Assembly: GCA_038380435.1 (NCBI GenBank)
Contig: JAWZYU010000018.1
Coordinates: forward strand, 53,097,751 to 53,161,750
Reading direction: 5' to 3'
DNA from: Ryuthela nishihirai
Lineage: Eukaryota > Arthropoda > Arachnida > Araneae > Heptathelidae
Length of the DNA stretch: 64,000 bases
The notes under the pieces are model-generated. The model worked only from the letters and a program-made list of their open reading frames with translations, did no database searches and was not told where the DNA came from. Below, in pieces: positions 1 to 11,445 of the stretch (positions are counted from its first letter, which is position 1; the number at the start of each line of letters is the position of its first letter). Both the position numbers and the translations under genes were made by a program.

Positions 1-200
1 ACAGGTGCAGCCCTCCCGTGCTACGCTGCTGCCGTACTTTAGGCTTAACCGTGTTGCACCATGCGCTCTCTCCACCGTAACTCGTGACACGCATCTCCGG
101 GAGCACGTCGCATCGGCGCGGCACGTGCTGTTCCGCGCAGCTGTGCCGAAGATGCGGCTTTACCGCCAAGCTCTGCCAGGAAACTGGTAATGGAGGCTCT
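1..200 (+). other. GC- and CpG-rich segment, possible exon
   Basis: The first 190 bases are far richer in G+C and in CpG than anything in the next 40 kb. A short reading frame at 5-190 is open on the + strand and ends where AT-rich DNA begins. A possible splice donor (CTG/GTAATG) lies at about 187. I recognise no protein family in the frame, and CpG-rich DNA tends to be open by chance. It could be the edge of a host exon, a 5' untranslated exon or a promoter region cut by the window edge. Confidence 0.22.
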
Positions 201-2785
201 TCACTGTAGAATTAATACGGCTTCTGTCTCGTCCTCTCACTTCTTCACTCTTTAGTCTGCATACGGGCCTTTCTTTCTCCTTTGCGTTATGGAATATCAC
301 AAGCTGTTTATTAACTTTCCCGACGTTAATCAACGCTTTGCAGGTGTTGTGTTACTCATGCGACCACAAATCGGCTCTTGTAAAATGTAAAAGATAATAA
401 GACTATTGCCCAGTCACTCTTTAAAGTCGTACAGACGTTAGTTAATATTAAACATATACAACTGCAAACTAATGGAATCACGGTGTAAACACGAGTAAAG
501 CAGGTTTAGTGAGATAAATTATAGAGTTACGCATACTATAAGCACGAAATTGCACTTCTTTTTATTTAAAGAAAGGTTTTGAAGATATGCATATCACAAG
601 GAACTGATATAAGGATGGGGAAATTCGTCGGAGGAATGGGAAGGATCCCCTCTGATTCTGCGTCATTCCTCACCGCCAATAAACTATGCATTCGGAATTA
701 GAAGAATGCAGGAGTGATACATCCTAACCGTCACCAATCATCCACTCTGTAACTATCATAGATAGTTAGTTCGCTTGCTAACCATCAAAACAAGCGGCAA
801 GCATCCTGAAAAACCTTGGAAAATTTATTTATAATTAGTTAAAAGAGTTACCTAAAAATAGACTGTTAAGTGAATCTATGAACGAAAGGAAAAAAATTTC
901 GATTTTACATCGCATATCCATGATTCTCACGAAGAAAAAAAAAAAGCTTAGTGGGTCGTATATAGTTTGATGAAATATTCAAAATATATACCTTTCCAGT
1001 TCTTTCGAAATAACTCAAGAGAGAACAAAAAGTCTTATAAATTATCCAAATGAGCGACGAGGTATTTTAGAACCTGTGTAAAATTACACTTTTCTCATCC
1101 GGAGGCCACAAAATAAATCAACATTGTTTGTTAAATCCAAGATTCAAGACGTAGAAATATAACCATCATATTTGACAATTAGGCAGTTTCTGATGTTTCA
1201 TCATTCAAAAGAATTTTTCATACCTTTTGTATCTAAATTCGCAAAACCATTGTTATTTTTACTCTTGCTCAGTTGTGGGAAAGTAGGGAGGATATTCAAG
1301 CAACGTATCGAAATTCAACGGGAAATTTGCTATTAATAGTGTACTTATGCATATGGGGTGGGGTGAGGTGGGGTGGGGGGTTGTAAACACCTGTACTGGC
1401 CCTCTTGTTATTTGCTGATATCACCACCTTTTTATTTTGTCGAAATATATTTTTATTGTTTTGAGCATAAACCTGCTTTTATTATAACGCTGAAATTTTA
1501 AGAAATCAAACACAAATAATATTCAATGTTTATGTATATATATATTGTTTTCCCCTGCTTGGGATTTGAGTTGTTGTAAGCAGGACTGCGTAATTGTATA
1601 ATAGGTTGCCATGTTAATGAAATTCTGAAATTCCATTTCTTCTCTCTAATGACGAAAATAATATTAACTTAATTGCAATAGTTTATTCCACAAAATAATT
1701 TTATGAATCTTAAAGATTGAATTATTTAGTATCGGTGGTTTTAAGTGTAGAACGGATCTGCATAGTGAGATTATCATATCAGAATAATGCTTGTCAGAGA
1801 CAACTAGTCCAATGATTCAAATTCGTTACAAGAAACTTCCTTTCCCCCATTTGAGGAAACCATCGAGACTAAATAATCCAATCACATAGAGTTCCAGTCT
1901 TTGGATGACAAATTACCGTTGACGGAGTGTTGAATCTATAATATTACTCTCTTCTGTTTTAAGTTTCTTTTTTATTCTGACCTGTATATTTTATATATTC
2001 TTTCTTACGAATTTTCTAACATAAAAGGATTAAAAAAGAAAAATATGCATTGTGTACTTTTTTTATCAAAGATAAAATATACTTTGCATATACATCTTCC
2101 TATTATACGTTTGTTTTCATCTTCTTAGCCTTTTGGCATTTTATTTATGTATCAAACAGTTATTCATATCTTTGTATGTGTTTGTATTTTTGTACTGTTT
2201 TTGATATTTCTTTCTAATATTTCCCAATATACTGGGGCATTAAGTCATTTGAATTTTAACTAGATTTTAAAATAACCTGTTGATTGACTTTACTGTAATC
2301 CTCTAGCACGGAATAAGTTATTACCATTATTCATTTTCTTCAAATAACTCATCAGGATATCTCATCTCCTAGTGTCATTCACAGGTAAAACAAAACCAAA
2401 TAAACCATCTGAAGGGAAATAAACTGCAATATCTTAAGCTTAAGGATAAGTGAATCGATTGCTACACAGCATAAATAAGTAAGAAAAAATAAGAGTTGAA
2501 ACATATCCGTATGTTAATTTTGATTTATAATAGATCTTTCGTAATAGATCTTTATCTGCTGAAGATTTTTAATCACATCTGTCTACTTCAGAAAAAAGAT
2601 AAAAATAAAAGGACTTTTTCTCTCCCAATATAATTAACTTCTGTGGGATCTGTATTTTCTGTTGGAAACTACTTGCATCAAAAATTGAAAAAAGTATAAA
2701 ACGACGAAGCTGAATGTGAGAATAATTATTTCTTTAGCGAATATGTATTCTTCTGTAAAACCCAATACTAAAGGGATGAAATTTT
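201..2785. other. AT-rich DNA without recognised features
   Basis: I see no gene, tRNA or clear repeat here apart from the G-rich run at 1,355-1,380. The words around 408-447 (CTCTTTAAAG and a following ACAGACGTTAG) resemble part of the R4 repeat described elsewhere, but the match is too short to call. Confidence 0.5.
1355..1380 (+). other. G-rich run with quadruplex potential
   Basis: Four or more runs of at least four G separated by one to six bases lie within 26 bp, which fits the common G-quadruplex pattern. The surrounding DNA is strongly AT-rich. No gene neighbour suggests a function. Confidence 0.5.
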
Positions 2786-3160
2786 CCAGGTTCGAGTTCC
2801 AACTGTGTCAGCATTGAAGATATAAAAGCTGATCTTCACTCCATATAGGTGAAAGTAAAGACATCGATGGGCTTGGAAAATCTGCCGTCCATTGAATAAT
2901 ATCATAAATCAGTAGCTCTTTTTCTGAAGAATACGATGAATGACCATGAAAGTATTTCTTCTACGAGCTTCCCAGCGGATTTCAACAGCTCTGTATTCTG
3001 AAGAATACGATGAATGGCCATGAAAGTATTTCTTCTACGAGCTTCCCAGCGGATCTCAAACTTCTCTGAGTTGGCACTTTTTTTTCTTTTTGCACACACC
3101 TGGACATTTAAACCATTATGTACAAAAAAAGGTGCCGCTTATAGGTAAAAAAATCCAACC
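2786..3160 (+). mobile_element. SINE2 copy, diverged, with internal duplication
   Basis: The copy begins with the B-box part of the tRNA head (AGGTTCGAGTTCC). It continues through SINE2 middle words (CGATGGGCTTGGAAA, then AAGAATACGATGAATGGCC) and ends in the family tail (GTGCCGCTTATAGGTAAAA, then ATCCAACC). The A-box end is missing, so it is 5' truncated. A 58-bp piece of the middle is present twice with a 74-bp period (2,923-2,980 and 2,997-3,054). Confidence 0.7.
2923..3054. repeat. Tandem duplication inside a SINE2 copy
   Basis: Positions 2,923-2,980 and 2,997-3,054 are nearly identical (TCTGAAGAATACGATGAATG at the start of each, CCCAGCGGAT at the end), spaced by 74 bp. Other SINE2 copies have the unit once, so this is a local duplication after or during insertion. 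Confidence 0.85.
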
Positions 3161-3924
3161 TATGGGAAATTTATTCTATGAAAAGGAAAGGCTTTCTATT
3201 ATATATGTATATAGTTTCTGTTCACAGATCCTTTATTTAAAATATTAATGGAAGCTAGTCACCCAAGAACCAGTTAAAACACTAGATGACCATCTTATAT
3301 TTAAGACGTTCACTTTAACCTGTTTCTTAATTATCATTCAAATTTAAAAATTTCAAAAACGCCATCACTACCTAGCTATTTTAACTTCATAGTTAAATGA
3401 ATCAGAAAATGAAATAATTAATTAAATATCTGTTAATATAGATTTCATTGCAAGTGTAGATGTAGCAAAAAAACATTGCGTATTTGTTTCATTGGGTTTC
3501 GAATTTTACTTTCATTATTGAATATAAGGGGTAAATTTTTACAACTTACGAAACGTTGTCTCTCTGTTGTAAAGGATCAAAAAAATTCCCTTCCAAACAC
3601 TGAAAGATAAGCGGATGTTAAATTACTTAAAATAATTACTAATTGAGTCATTAATCTGTAATTTCCTCTATTGCAATAAAAACTATTGATTATTTTAATT
3701 ACGATAAAATCAAGATGATACCAATCAGCTATGTCGTTACAGAGTGAAGAAAACTGAATATTATATCAATCTAAAAACAGTCAAAGTTCCTTTCCAAATG
3801 AATACAACATCAGCGAAACTTCATCATTCAATCTTAATCATATCATTCTGCATATGGAAGTACGCTTACATACACTTGTCAATACAGATCTAGTCATATT
3901 TTGCATTCTCCAAATCTCGAGAGC
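3161..3924. other. AT-rich DNA without recognised features
   Basis: Nothing recognisable on either strand. No long frame, no tRNA-like boxes and no match to the repeats seen elsewhere in the window. Confidence 0.5.
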
Positions 3925-4222
3925 GACAGTTGGTTCAGTCAGTAATTCGCAAGTCTCGTTGTCTGAAATTCCAAGTTCGGGGTCCGAACTGTGTCAGCGT
4001 TATGATTTATCTCCGTTAACCCCTTGCCTTGGGTAAGAAAAGGAACACTCCTGGAATGGCAGATGTCCTTCGAATGGGTGGTTAAGCCGTGGCCCCATGT
4101 GTAGGAGGGTCATAGCCATGCTGAATTACCTCGACAAGAGGCTACTCTGTCTCCTAACAACTGTCCAGTAGGTCCCCTTCCCTCAGTCTTTTCATAGTCC
4201 TTGGGGTACTTCTGACGTAGGG
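3925..4222 (+). mobile_element. SINE2 copy, old, 3' truncated
   Basis: A decayed tRNA head (TTGGTTCAGTCAGTAA, then AAGTTCGGGGTCC) is followed by the SINE2 body: a TTATCTCCG-type word, GGTTAAGCCGTGGCCCC, a GAGAGCC-like word, and TAGGTCCCCTTCCCTCAG. The copy stops before the family tail, near 4,222. Many substitutions mark it as one of the older copies. Confidence 0.7.
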
Positions 4223-4903
4223 TGATCATACTTTCTCCTTTTCTGGGATAGTCCCTGGACTAAAGGCTCTGTCCTGGTACGAATAAATGTGCACGGAAGT
4301 GTCCCGGAATGCGGTTTCAGTTATTTTTTAAATAATAAATTACCTGTGCAGCTTGAGCACATCTTACTAATAGAATAGTAGTTGAACATTGTTATAAAAA
4401 ATTTCCGTTGCAATGCAGGTAACTAAAACATTGAATCTGGAATCATCATCATAATGATTGTAGTATCCTTGAGGGCACCAGTAGAGACTGCTGACTTGCT
4501 GACACCATCGCGTGCCTTATGGTTGGCGATGGATTAATTACTATGCAAGTTAAATTTTATCTTTGTTTTAACAGATGTCGGCGTCTAGGTTTACCCAGAT
4601 ACTTGACCGACATGTTCCAAATTTAGAACACAGGTTCCCCTTATGTAGCCTTACGTTGGGTTCAAAAATTGAGTCCAAACTTGTAACGGGATTGGCAAAG
4701 ATGTGTCATCTGGCATCGATGTGCAGAGTCTTTCTCTGCTTGTGAACGAAGAAATCAGGGAAGAAAACTGCCGGAGGAGATTTTCCCCTTTCCATCCAAT
4801 TGAAAGAATTTTTGCAAACATGAATTTAATGTGGATGGATGAGAAATCACGTATTAGTGGACCCCGTGAAGTCTTTGCTGCAAGTGAAAACAAATTTTCT
4901 TGT
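4223..4903 (+). other. Unrecognised segment with two short open frames
   Basis: A pyrimidine-rich run ending in AACAG sits directly before an ATG at 4,575, and that frame stays open to a TGA at 4,743. A second frame at 4,703-4,903 is open until it runs into a SINE1. The two overlap in different frames and could be one broken coding exon, or chance. I recognise no domain. A 43-bp piece (about 4,819-4,861) recurs with differences at about 5,336-5,378, which favours a repeat origin. Confidence 0.2.
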
Positions 4904-5055
4904 CCGAGCCCCGGGTAAGGCATGGTTGCTTGTGTCGTTTTTCTGCTGAGGTCCTGCCATCCTCACAGACCTTCTACTATGGCATATAAACTGACAGGCT
5001 CCTGTCAGACCTCTGTGGCAAGCTGCTGCTTGAGGGAGTATTTATTTTTATTTAA
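4904..5055 (+). mobile_element. SINE1 copy, 5' truncated
   Basis: The copy starts inside the B box (CGAGCCCCGGGTAAGG) and runs through the full SINE1 body: CTGCTGAGGTCCTGCCATCC, TTCTACTATGGCATATAAAC, and ACCTCTGTGGCAAGC. It ends at CTGCTTGAGGGAGTATTTA. The A-box half of the tRNA head is absent, as expected for a reverse-transcribed copy that stopped early. Confidence 0.9.
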
Positions 5056-5924
5056 TTTATTGTAAAATCTTAAGTGCAAAACTTGCGAAAATGAAAATTT
5101 TTAAATTTTTTTTTGCATAAAATGAAAATATCAGATGAAAGGGTCAGCTTCAAACAGCTGACCCTTTCATCTGAGAATTTATTTTGTCATCAAAGAATTA
5201 AATGCTAGATATTGCTAGAATTAATTAAATGTTAGAACAAAATTAGATATCTTCAAGGGTCTTATGTTTTTATTTTAAGATGAATAGATTAGTGTTCCAT
5301 ACTTAAATAATTATCGTCTTCTTAGGAAAATAATTACATGAATTTAATATGGATGGATGAGACATTACTATTAGTATATTTGAAAGAAACCAATAAGCAT
5401 GTTTTATGTGATTCAGAACCAAAGTTTTTCTTACGTAATATGTATTAGTGTTTCATAAGTACACTGCATTCTATGATTGTTATTCATTATAAATTATAAA
5501 CTTTTGAAATTCAAACGAAACATGTATATTTTATGAACAAGCGTTTTTTCTCTTTTGTTGGCGAAAAAAAAATTAATCTGCTAGAAAGAGATTTTTTTGC
5601 TCAAAACTTCAATAATGGATTATAGAGGTTTTAATCATCTCAATCGTTCTTATCGAATTCATTTCCTTATTTTATAATGAAAAATATTATTTTGACATGT
5701 ACGTGAAATCATTTCTCTTATCGTTAGCATTCTTGCATTATATGCTAAAAAACAATTCGCTGAAGTTTTCATTTTATGCAATATTGAAAAAAATTAAAAA
5801 AACAAATGCTCTGCTTCTTGGTTTGCATAAACATTTCAATACTGTTTGTATTAAAATTGAAAATTTGTATGTTTTGTCTGCTAGTGGTAAAAGGTTTAGC
5901 AGATTCAAAATACAACTATCCTCC
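5056..5924. other. AT-rich DNA with one perfect hairpin
   Basis: No gene recognised. It contains the 18-bp perfect inverted repeat at 5,132-5,173 and a partial 43-bp duplication of 4,819-4,861 near 5,336. Confidence 0.5.
5132..5173. repeat. Perfect 18-bp hairpin
   Basis: Positions 5,132-5,149 (CAGATGAAAGGGTCAGCT) are exactly complementary to 5,156-5,173 with a 6-base loop. There is no T-run after it and no neighbouring gene, so it is not a terminator. It resembles the other short perfect foldbacks in this window. Confidence 0.9.
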
Positions 5925-6070
5925 GACTTGCTACCATCTGTTTCCCAACAGTCCCCACTGTCCAGTGGGCCCCTTCCCCAACCTTCTCTGAGCACTCGGG
6001 GTCCTTGGGACCTGGTTATTTAGTCCATTGTTTGCAAAAAAAGTGCCCTCAGAGGTAAAACAACCTTGCC
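5925..6070 (+). mobile_element. SINE2 3' fragment
   Basis: It covers the 3' part of SINE2: CTACCATCTGTTTCCCAACAG, CCCCTTCCCCAACCTTCTCT, GTCCTTGGGACCTGG, then the tail with AAAAAAAGTGCCCTCAGAGG and TAAAACAACC. The tRNA head and first half are missing. Confidence 0.8.
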
Positions 6071-7078
6071 TCTGACTTACGCGATTTCTACGAACATTGA
6101 TATGAACACCAATTGGCAAGACATCTTCCTCTCAGTTTTTCTTCGTTAATTTTTATGACAGTTTAAAAATAAATACAATTATTCATGTACTGATCTTATT
6201 TTATCTTTAGATAAATGAAACCAAAAAAGTACTCGTATTTGAACTTCTTCTAGATACAGTTCATAATCATTAATGCAATATTCAACATAATGAAAAGCTT
6301 ACTGAGATGAATTTGAAAGACTTATTCATAGTTAGAAACAAAAATCTTAATGACGCTCTCCTACTCCGAAAATAACTGCAATGATCTGATTCTGGCACGT
6401 AGACATAAAATAATTTCACCAGTGGACCAAAATGAAAAAAAAAATGTGAAGGAAAAACATATAGCCGCAATTTTTTTCGTTATTACTGGTAAGGTATAAG
6501 AACTACAGATACATAAAATTTTGATTTTTAAATCATAACTTCTATTTTTTTACTCTTAGTAACTCTCTATTTTCTTACTTTTTCGGGTAGAGAAGGATAA
6601 GAGGCACTTCTCTCAATGCATGTCTGAGAATATTATACTTTAAGTTATTTAGTTTTAAGTTGATTTTTTTCCAGCTGAAACGATCTATAAAATTTTCTGA
6701 GTTCGGTTGTTTTTCTCTGAGCTGCTTTTTTTCCCCTCAAAATGCTAAATAAGAATGATTTCAAGCAACAACTTACAAGGAACGTAAGGCAAAGTGATAA
6801 GGAATTTGATGAAAGAGCGGCATTAAACAAAAAGGTTGCTAAAGATGTCTGTTCCATCACGGGATCTTTAAGAAACAAAACATTTTTTTATAAAATATTA
6901 AACTCAGAAATAATTTTAGTTCAGAAATTTATTTAATTTTTAATTGGCTCCTTTCGTATGAATTTCTTAAAATTATCGAGGATTTTTACGCCACCTGTAA
7001 AGATATAATTTAACAGCATTTTTCTTAACAAACATTAAAATTTGATGATTGATTTATAAATTGATAACGAAACAAACA
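6071..7078. other. AT-rich DNA without recognised features
   Basis: Nothing supported here. Short open frames near 6,645-6,936 overlap on both strands and look like chance. Confidence 0.5.
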
Positions 7079-7262
7079 CTCCATCAAGCAGCCGCTTGAC
7101 ACAGAGGTCTGACAGTAGCCTATCCGTTTATATGCCATATCGGGGGACCTGTGAAGACGGCGAGATCTCAGCAGAAAGACAATAAAAACATTCATGCTTT
7201 ACCTGGGGCTCGAACCCTTTGAACAGTAGCCAAGCGCGCTAACCATTCGGCCACGTGACGTG
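7079..7262 (-). mobile_element. SINE1 copy, full length, diverged
   Basis: Read on the - strand, it has a tRNA head with an A box (TGGCCGAATGGTTAGCGCG) and a B box region (GGGTTCGAGCCCC). The SINE1 body follows, to the AAGCGGCTGCTTGATGGAGT end. It shows more substitutions than the copies at 10-11 kb, so it is likely older. Confidence 0.88.
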
Positions 7263-9211
7263 GTCAAATGTAAAATTTAATTTTCTAAAATATTACCCTT
7301 CGTATGTCATTTTTTCCCCTTTTTCAACACAAAACTGAGAAGGATTCTAGAAAAATTCCTAGCCTGTACAGGCCTTCTCTAAAGATAAGTTCTATTAAGA
7401 CCGAAGTCACTACTGACCACAATCCCAGATAGAGCTAAAACAAGATGTAAAGTTTGATTGATGGAACAATAGCTAGCTACTGTTCTTACCACTGTCTATA
7501 CTTTACCATTTTCGTGTTCTCAGAAAGAAATTGACTTCCCATCTGCTATCTAAATATTAATGCTGCTCGATTGCAAATTATACTGAAATATTGATAAGTT
7601 TATCCAGTTTTACAAGGTCTTTAACCAGTATCACGCTGTTGAGTATGCTGCTATCAATAGGTAGAAAGGAAAACTTGTATCTAACCGAGTGGGATCTGAG
7701 CGAACGACCTCCTGATTTTGTTTTATGCTATTTTTTTCTCCATTTGAAATAATTCCTAAGCTTTTCTGGAAGACATTTTTTCATAGTCATCCATTTCAAA
7801 GCTTTCAAATAAAAGGGCTGAAATTTGGTTTCATTTAGATATATTTAAAGTACTATTCTAATAGTCATTTACTACATTTTCTACATTCTACTTTATATCA
7901 TTTACTACATTCTACTTTATATCATTTAGATATATTTAAAGTACTATTCTAATAGTCTATTACAAGTACTATTATAATAGTCACTATTTCTAATAGTCAT
8001 ATGTCATTCACTTCTTTATTATTGGCACGCTTATTGTGCAGCAGGAATAAATTTCTGGAAGAAATAGTATCACACACATTATTAATTTGTTTTTAATATT
8101 AATATACTGCATATGTCACTTGACAAGAAATAGGGAACATTTTCTACTATGAGTTCTGATATATTTTATTAATACAAGTGAGCTTTGTTTCATATTTTTT
8201 TAATCCATCCATCCCTCGATATACATGATATATAGGTTACGGGAAATAGCCGTGTAAATCAAATCCGTGAAATTCGAAACTAACAACTTATGGAAAAAAG
8301 GGGCTAGGCTATGAAAAAGTCATTATTATGAATAAAAATTATTATGAGAAAACAAGACGAATCAATCAGTCAGTTCTATATTCAACTAGAATAAAGTGAA
8401 AATACAAACTTATAATAGATCAAACAGTATAAACAAAACAAATCATAATCCATACATTTTACACCAAGGAGTTATTAAACCGGTTCAGAATGCAAGAGAT
8501 GTTTGAAACGATTATTTCGGATAAGTATACATTTACATGAGATTAAACACTGGTGTCTTACTACTGATCAAGCAGTAAGTTCTTTTTGTTTCGAGAAAAT
8601 AATTAAAAAAATATTTTGCTTAGTCTAAAAAAGGGTCAGATTTAAAGGAGAAGTATGGGGGGGAGCAAGGGGGAATTTGCTTCCCCGTTCTTTGAGAATG
8701 CTATCAACTGAAACGGAGGAGGAAAAAAATATTAAACCTATGTATATTACCCATATTTTTCGAGAAATATGTTAAAGACTGCTAAAACAGAAGTAAGAAC
8801 TGTATACCGGCACATCATTCCAGTTCATTTTGACTTGATCCTGTCCCTCAATTTCATTGAGATCACTTCTCCTCTCCTCCTACCTTATTTTTTTGCAAAT
8901 CATGGCCTAATTCCAAATTATTACGACTCTAACTGTTCGAATTTTCCAAAAGCTTTAATTTGCAGCGTTGTTGCGTAAAGTAAATAAAATGGCAAAATTT
9001 TAAAGTAGTATTTTAAACGATCTATTCATGCTTTGTTTTTTTTCTTTTAAAAAAGCAAAACAAACTAGTATTCGAGTTCGCCGCAAAGATTTAAAATTCC
9101 TGTTTTCTTTTCTTTTTTCAAAGTGAACTTAAAAACAGTTTTTTAAACTATTTAGTTACCCTTTGACATATTTTTAAATTCCTGATGTACAATTTATGGA
9201 ATAAAAATCTT
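7263..9211. other. AT-rich DNA with a short local duplication
   Basis: No gene recognised. A 36-bp unit (start CATTTAGATATATTTAAAG) occurs at about 7,831-7,866 and 7,922-7,957. Between the two, a 24-bp unit (start TTTACTACATTCTACTTTA) also repeats in tandem. Confidence 0.55.
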
Positions 9212-9282
9212 TAGTTTACCCGTGGCTCGAACTCAGATACTGCTGGTCAGTAGCCAGGTATGCTAACCACTCGTCTACGTTA
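9212..9282 (-). mobile_element. SINE1-like tRNA head fragment
   Basis: On the - strand it reads as a decayed tRNA-like head with AGTGGTTAGCATACC (A-box side) and GAGTTCGAGCCACGGG (B box side). No SINE1 body follows, so it is either a severely truncated SINE1 or a separate tRNA-derived fragment. Confidence 0.5.
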
Positions 9283-9934
9283 CATGAAATTATGTCCAAC
9301 ACTGTTTCACATTATTCTCTTTATGTATTATATTAAATTACTTATTATCTAATGTATTGCCTTGAAATATTAATATTTTCTTAAAATTTTAAATGACAGT
9401 AAATTGTGAAGTCCAGTTTCCTTTGCGCAATATAGAACGTTCGTTCTAAAATAGAAATACTTTTGCCAATTCCAAAGTTTAGCGCTTTCTAATGGTATCA
9501 ATTGAATCAATTGGAAGGTTCGAAAAAACAGAATTCTAAAAGTTTTTACACTATCCATCCAGCCCAAAAATATGTTTTGATTTATCTCTTGAAATGAAAA
9601 AGCTGAATGTTCCTAAGCGTACAGACAAAAGAATGAAAACCATACTGTGTGTTTTAGAAAACGAATTAAAAACAATTCAAAAGTTCATTCGTCTCTGGCG
9701 AAAGCGGAAAAGTTTCAAAAAGAAACAAAAATTAAGCTTTATATTTCCCAACTTTAGTGTAAAGTGAAAACTTAACGGTAGATTACGAAAATACGAATAA
9801 CAATAATTTATTAGTACTTTCTAATCCAGAAATAATTTTTCGTTTATGTCTTTAAAATATTGCTTTCCTCTTGCACACCGATTGTACCAGTTGTGCAAGG
9901 GGAAAGTCGGAAAACAGTCGCTGCACTCAATATA
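9283..9934. other. AT-rich DNA without recognised features
   Basis: No gene recognised. The words near 9,580-9,605 (ATTTATCTCTTGAAATGAAA) recall the R3 repeat but are too short to assign. Confidence 0.45.
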
Positions 9935-10023
9935 CACAGTCGTATCAGAATAATATGACCACAAATATCATATAATAATTTCCATTATTAGGTAGGTGGT
10001 CATATTATTCTGATACGACTGTG
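9935..10023. mobile_element. 89-bp MITE with 28-bp perfect TIRs, TA flanked
   Basis: The arms at 9,935-9,962 and 9,996-10,023 are perfect reverse complements (outer end CACAGTCGTATCAGAATAAT). A 33-bp AT-rich centre lies between them, and TA flanks each side (9,933-9,934 and 10,024-10,025). TA flanks plus terminal inverted repeats are the signature of Tc1/mariner-type elements. At 89 bp it has no coding capacity and would need a transposase from elsewhere. The identity of the arms suggests recent activity or gene conversion. Confidence 0.85.
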
Positions 10024-10045
10024 TAAATCCTTTGGCCATCAAACT

Positions 10046-10127
10046 TTACTCAGTTTCTAGTGGATTCTCTTTCCCAACAGTTTTTGAGTCATTGGAGTCT
10101 TTGTGACTTAGCTATTTAGCCCATTGT
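10046..10127 (+). mobile_element. SINE2 3' fragment
   Basis: TTTCCCAACAG, then GAGTCATTGGAGTCTTTGTG and TATTTAGCCCATTG match the SINE2 3' third. It is interrupted by an AAAT microsatellite and a SINE1 before the usual tail. Confidence 0.6.
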
Positions 10128-10139
10128 AATAAATAATAA

Positions 10140-10170
<31 letters not shown>

Positions 10171-10171
10171 A
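10128..10171. repeat. AAAT microsatellite
   Basis: About ten AAAT/AATA units abut the 3' end of the SINE1 to the right. It is best read as that SINE's expanded 3' tail (TATTTATTT on the - strand). Confidence 0.85.
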
Positions 10172-10362
10172 TACCCCCTCAAGCAGCTGCTTGCCACAGA
10201 GGTCTGGAAGGAACCTGTCAGTTTATATGCCATAGCAGAAGGTCTGTGAGGATGGCAGGACCTCAGCAGAAAAACAACACGAACATCCATGCCTTACCCG
10301 GAGCTCGAACCCAGGTCCCTTAGATCAGTAGCCAAGCGCGCTAACCACTCGGCCAGGGGACG
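10172..10362 (-). mobile_element. SINE1 copy, full length
   Basis: On the - strand it has TGGCCGAGTGGTTAGCGCGC (A box), a discriminating TACTGATCTAAGGGACC, and GGGTTCGAGCTCC (B box). The body and the AGCTGCTTGAGGGGGTATTT end follow. It shows few substitutions, and the tail is expanded into an AAAT microsatellite. Confidence 0.93.
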
Positions 10363-10387
10363 AATGGGCAAAAAAAAAAAAAAAAAA

Positions 10388-10574
10388 CCCTCAAGCAGCT
10401 GCTTGCCACAGAGGTTTAACAGGAGCCTGTCAGTTTACATGCCATAGTAGACGGTCTGTGAGGATGACAGGTTCTCAGCAGAAAAACACACGAACATCCC
10501 TGCTTTACCCGGGGCTCGAACACAGGACCCTTAGATCAATAGCCAAGCACGCTAACCACTCGGCCATAGAACGG
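10388..10574 (-). mobile_element. SINE1 copy, full length
   Basis: The - strand carries the full SINE1: TGGCCGAGTGGTTAGCGTGC, a TGTTCGAGCCCCGGG B box, the body and the GCAGCTGCTTGAGGG end. Its 3' tail is a run of 18 T on that strand (10,370-10,387), unlike the TATTTA tail of its neighbours. Confidence 0.92.
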
Positions 10575-10679
10575 CAATAATTAATAGCCTATAAGATAAA
10601 TATTTGTTTAAGTAGTAACTATTATAGGAAACATTTATTACTTCAGTTAGCCTTATCTTTTATAAAATAAATAATAAAT

Positions 10680-10799
10680 ACCCCCTCAAGCAGCTGCTTG
10701 CCACAGAGGTCTGACAGGAGCCTGTCAGTTTATATGCCAAAGTAGGAGATCTGAGAGGATGGCAGGACCTCAGCAGAAAAACGACACACACATCCATAC
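10680..10799 (-). mobile_element. SINE1 copy lacking the tRNA head
   Basis: The 3' end and body are intact (CTGCTTGAGGGGGTATTTAT end on the - strand), but the copy stops at the TATGGATGTG that normally follows the tRNA head. It is therefore a 5' truncated insertion. With the two copies just to the left, this makes three SINE1 in one orientation within 630 bp. Confidence 0.9.
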
Positions 10800-11445
10800 A
10801 GGTGAAAAATAATAATGCAGGAGATCGACCACACATGAGTGGAAGACGGAATCTTCAAATTTGAAAGTCTCTTATTATATAGTACAGTAACAATACAACA
10901 TGCAATTGACATCAAGCATGGAAACGATTTAAAGGAATGCCGTTATAATTAATTTTCCTTAATCTATCATTAACATGTGGGGCTAATATTCAGAATACAG
11001 ACAATAATGCCTGAGCTATGCTTAAAGCATTCACCGTGTTGGATTTGAGCGGATTAAGCTGGATTGTGGGAGAAACATTACGCGCAATTGCCTCATTTTT
11101 CGGCCGAAGGAAGAAAGGAAATCATTAGTAATAACGCCAAATGCTTCAACGGTATACATGTATGGTGGATGGAGAGATTATTTAATTTCGAGTTGTCGTT
11201 TTAGTATTATTTAGTTTTTTGTGGTTTAAATGCTGGGCTTTGTGTGTTTGTTTTAATGCATGCTTCCAATTAGATAAAATATCAACTTCTATTATCTGAT
11301 TGAAAGACACTTCAAAAACTCTTGGATCGAAGAGTAGTTGGTAGTTACCGTACGACATTAGCAATAATTTCAGTCGTTAACTGGAACACAAGTGATGACT
11401 AATATCCAAAACCGACTAATGTTGACCATTAGCTATAACATGTAT
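10800..11445. other. AT-rich DNA without recognised features
   Basis: Nothing recognised. The stretch around 10,975-11,160 is slightly less AT-rich but shows no long frame or known repeat. Confidence 0.5.

Noticed and set aside
5132..5173. Perfect hairpin as a transcription terminator
   Set aside because: No downstream T-run and no upstream gene; the setting is eukaryotic intergenic DNA.
8640..8700. Possible small repeat around GAGAATGCTA words at 8.7, 30.5 and 50.8 kb
   Set aside because: The shared word is about 10-14 bases and the flanks do not align convincingly by eye.
10172..10362. tRNA genes at the SINE1 and SINE2 heads
   Set aside because: The A and B boxes are present, but the acceptor ends do not pair and the sequence continues into a repeated SINE body in many copies.
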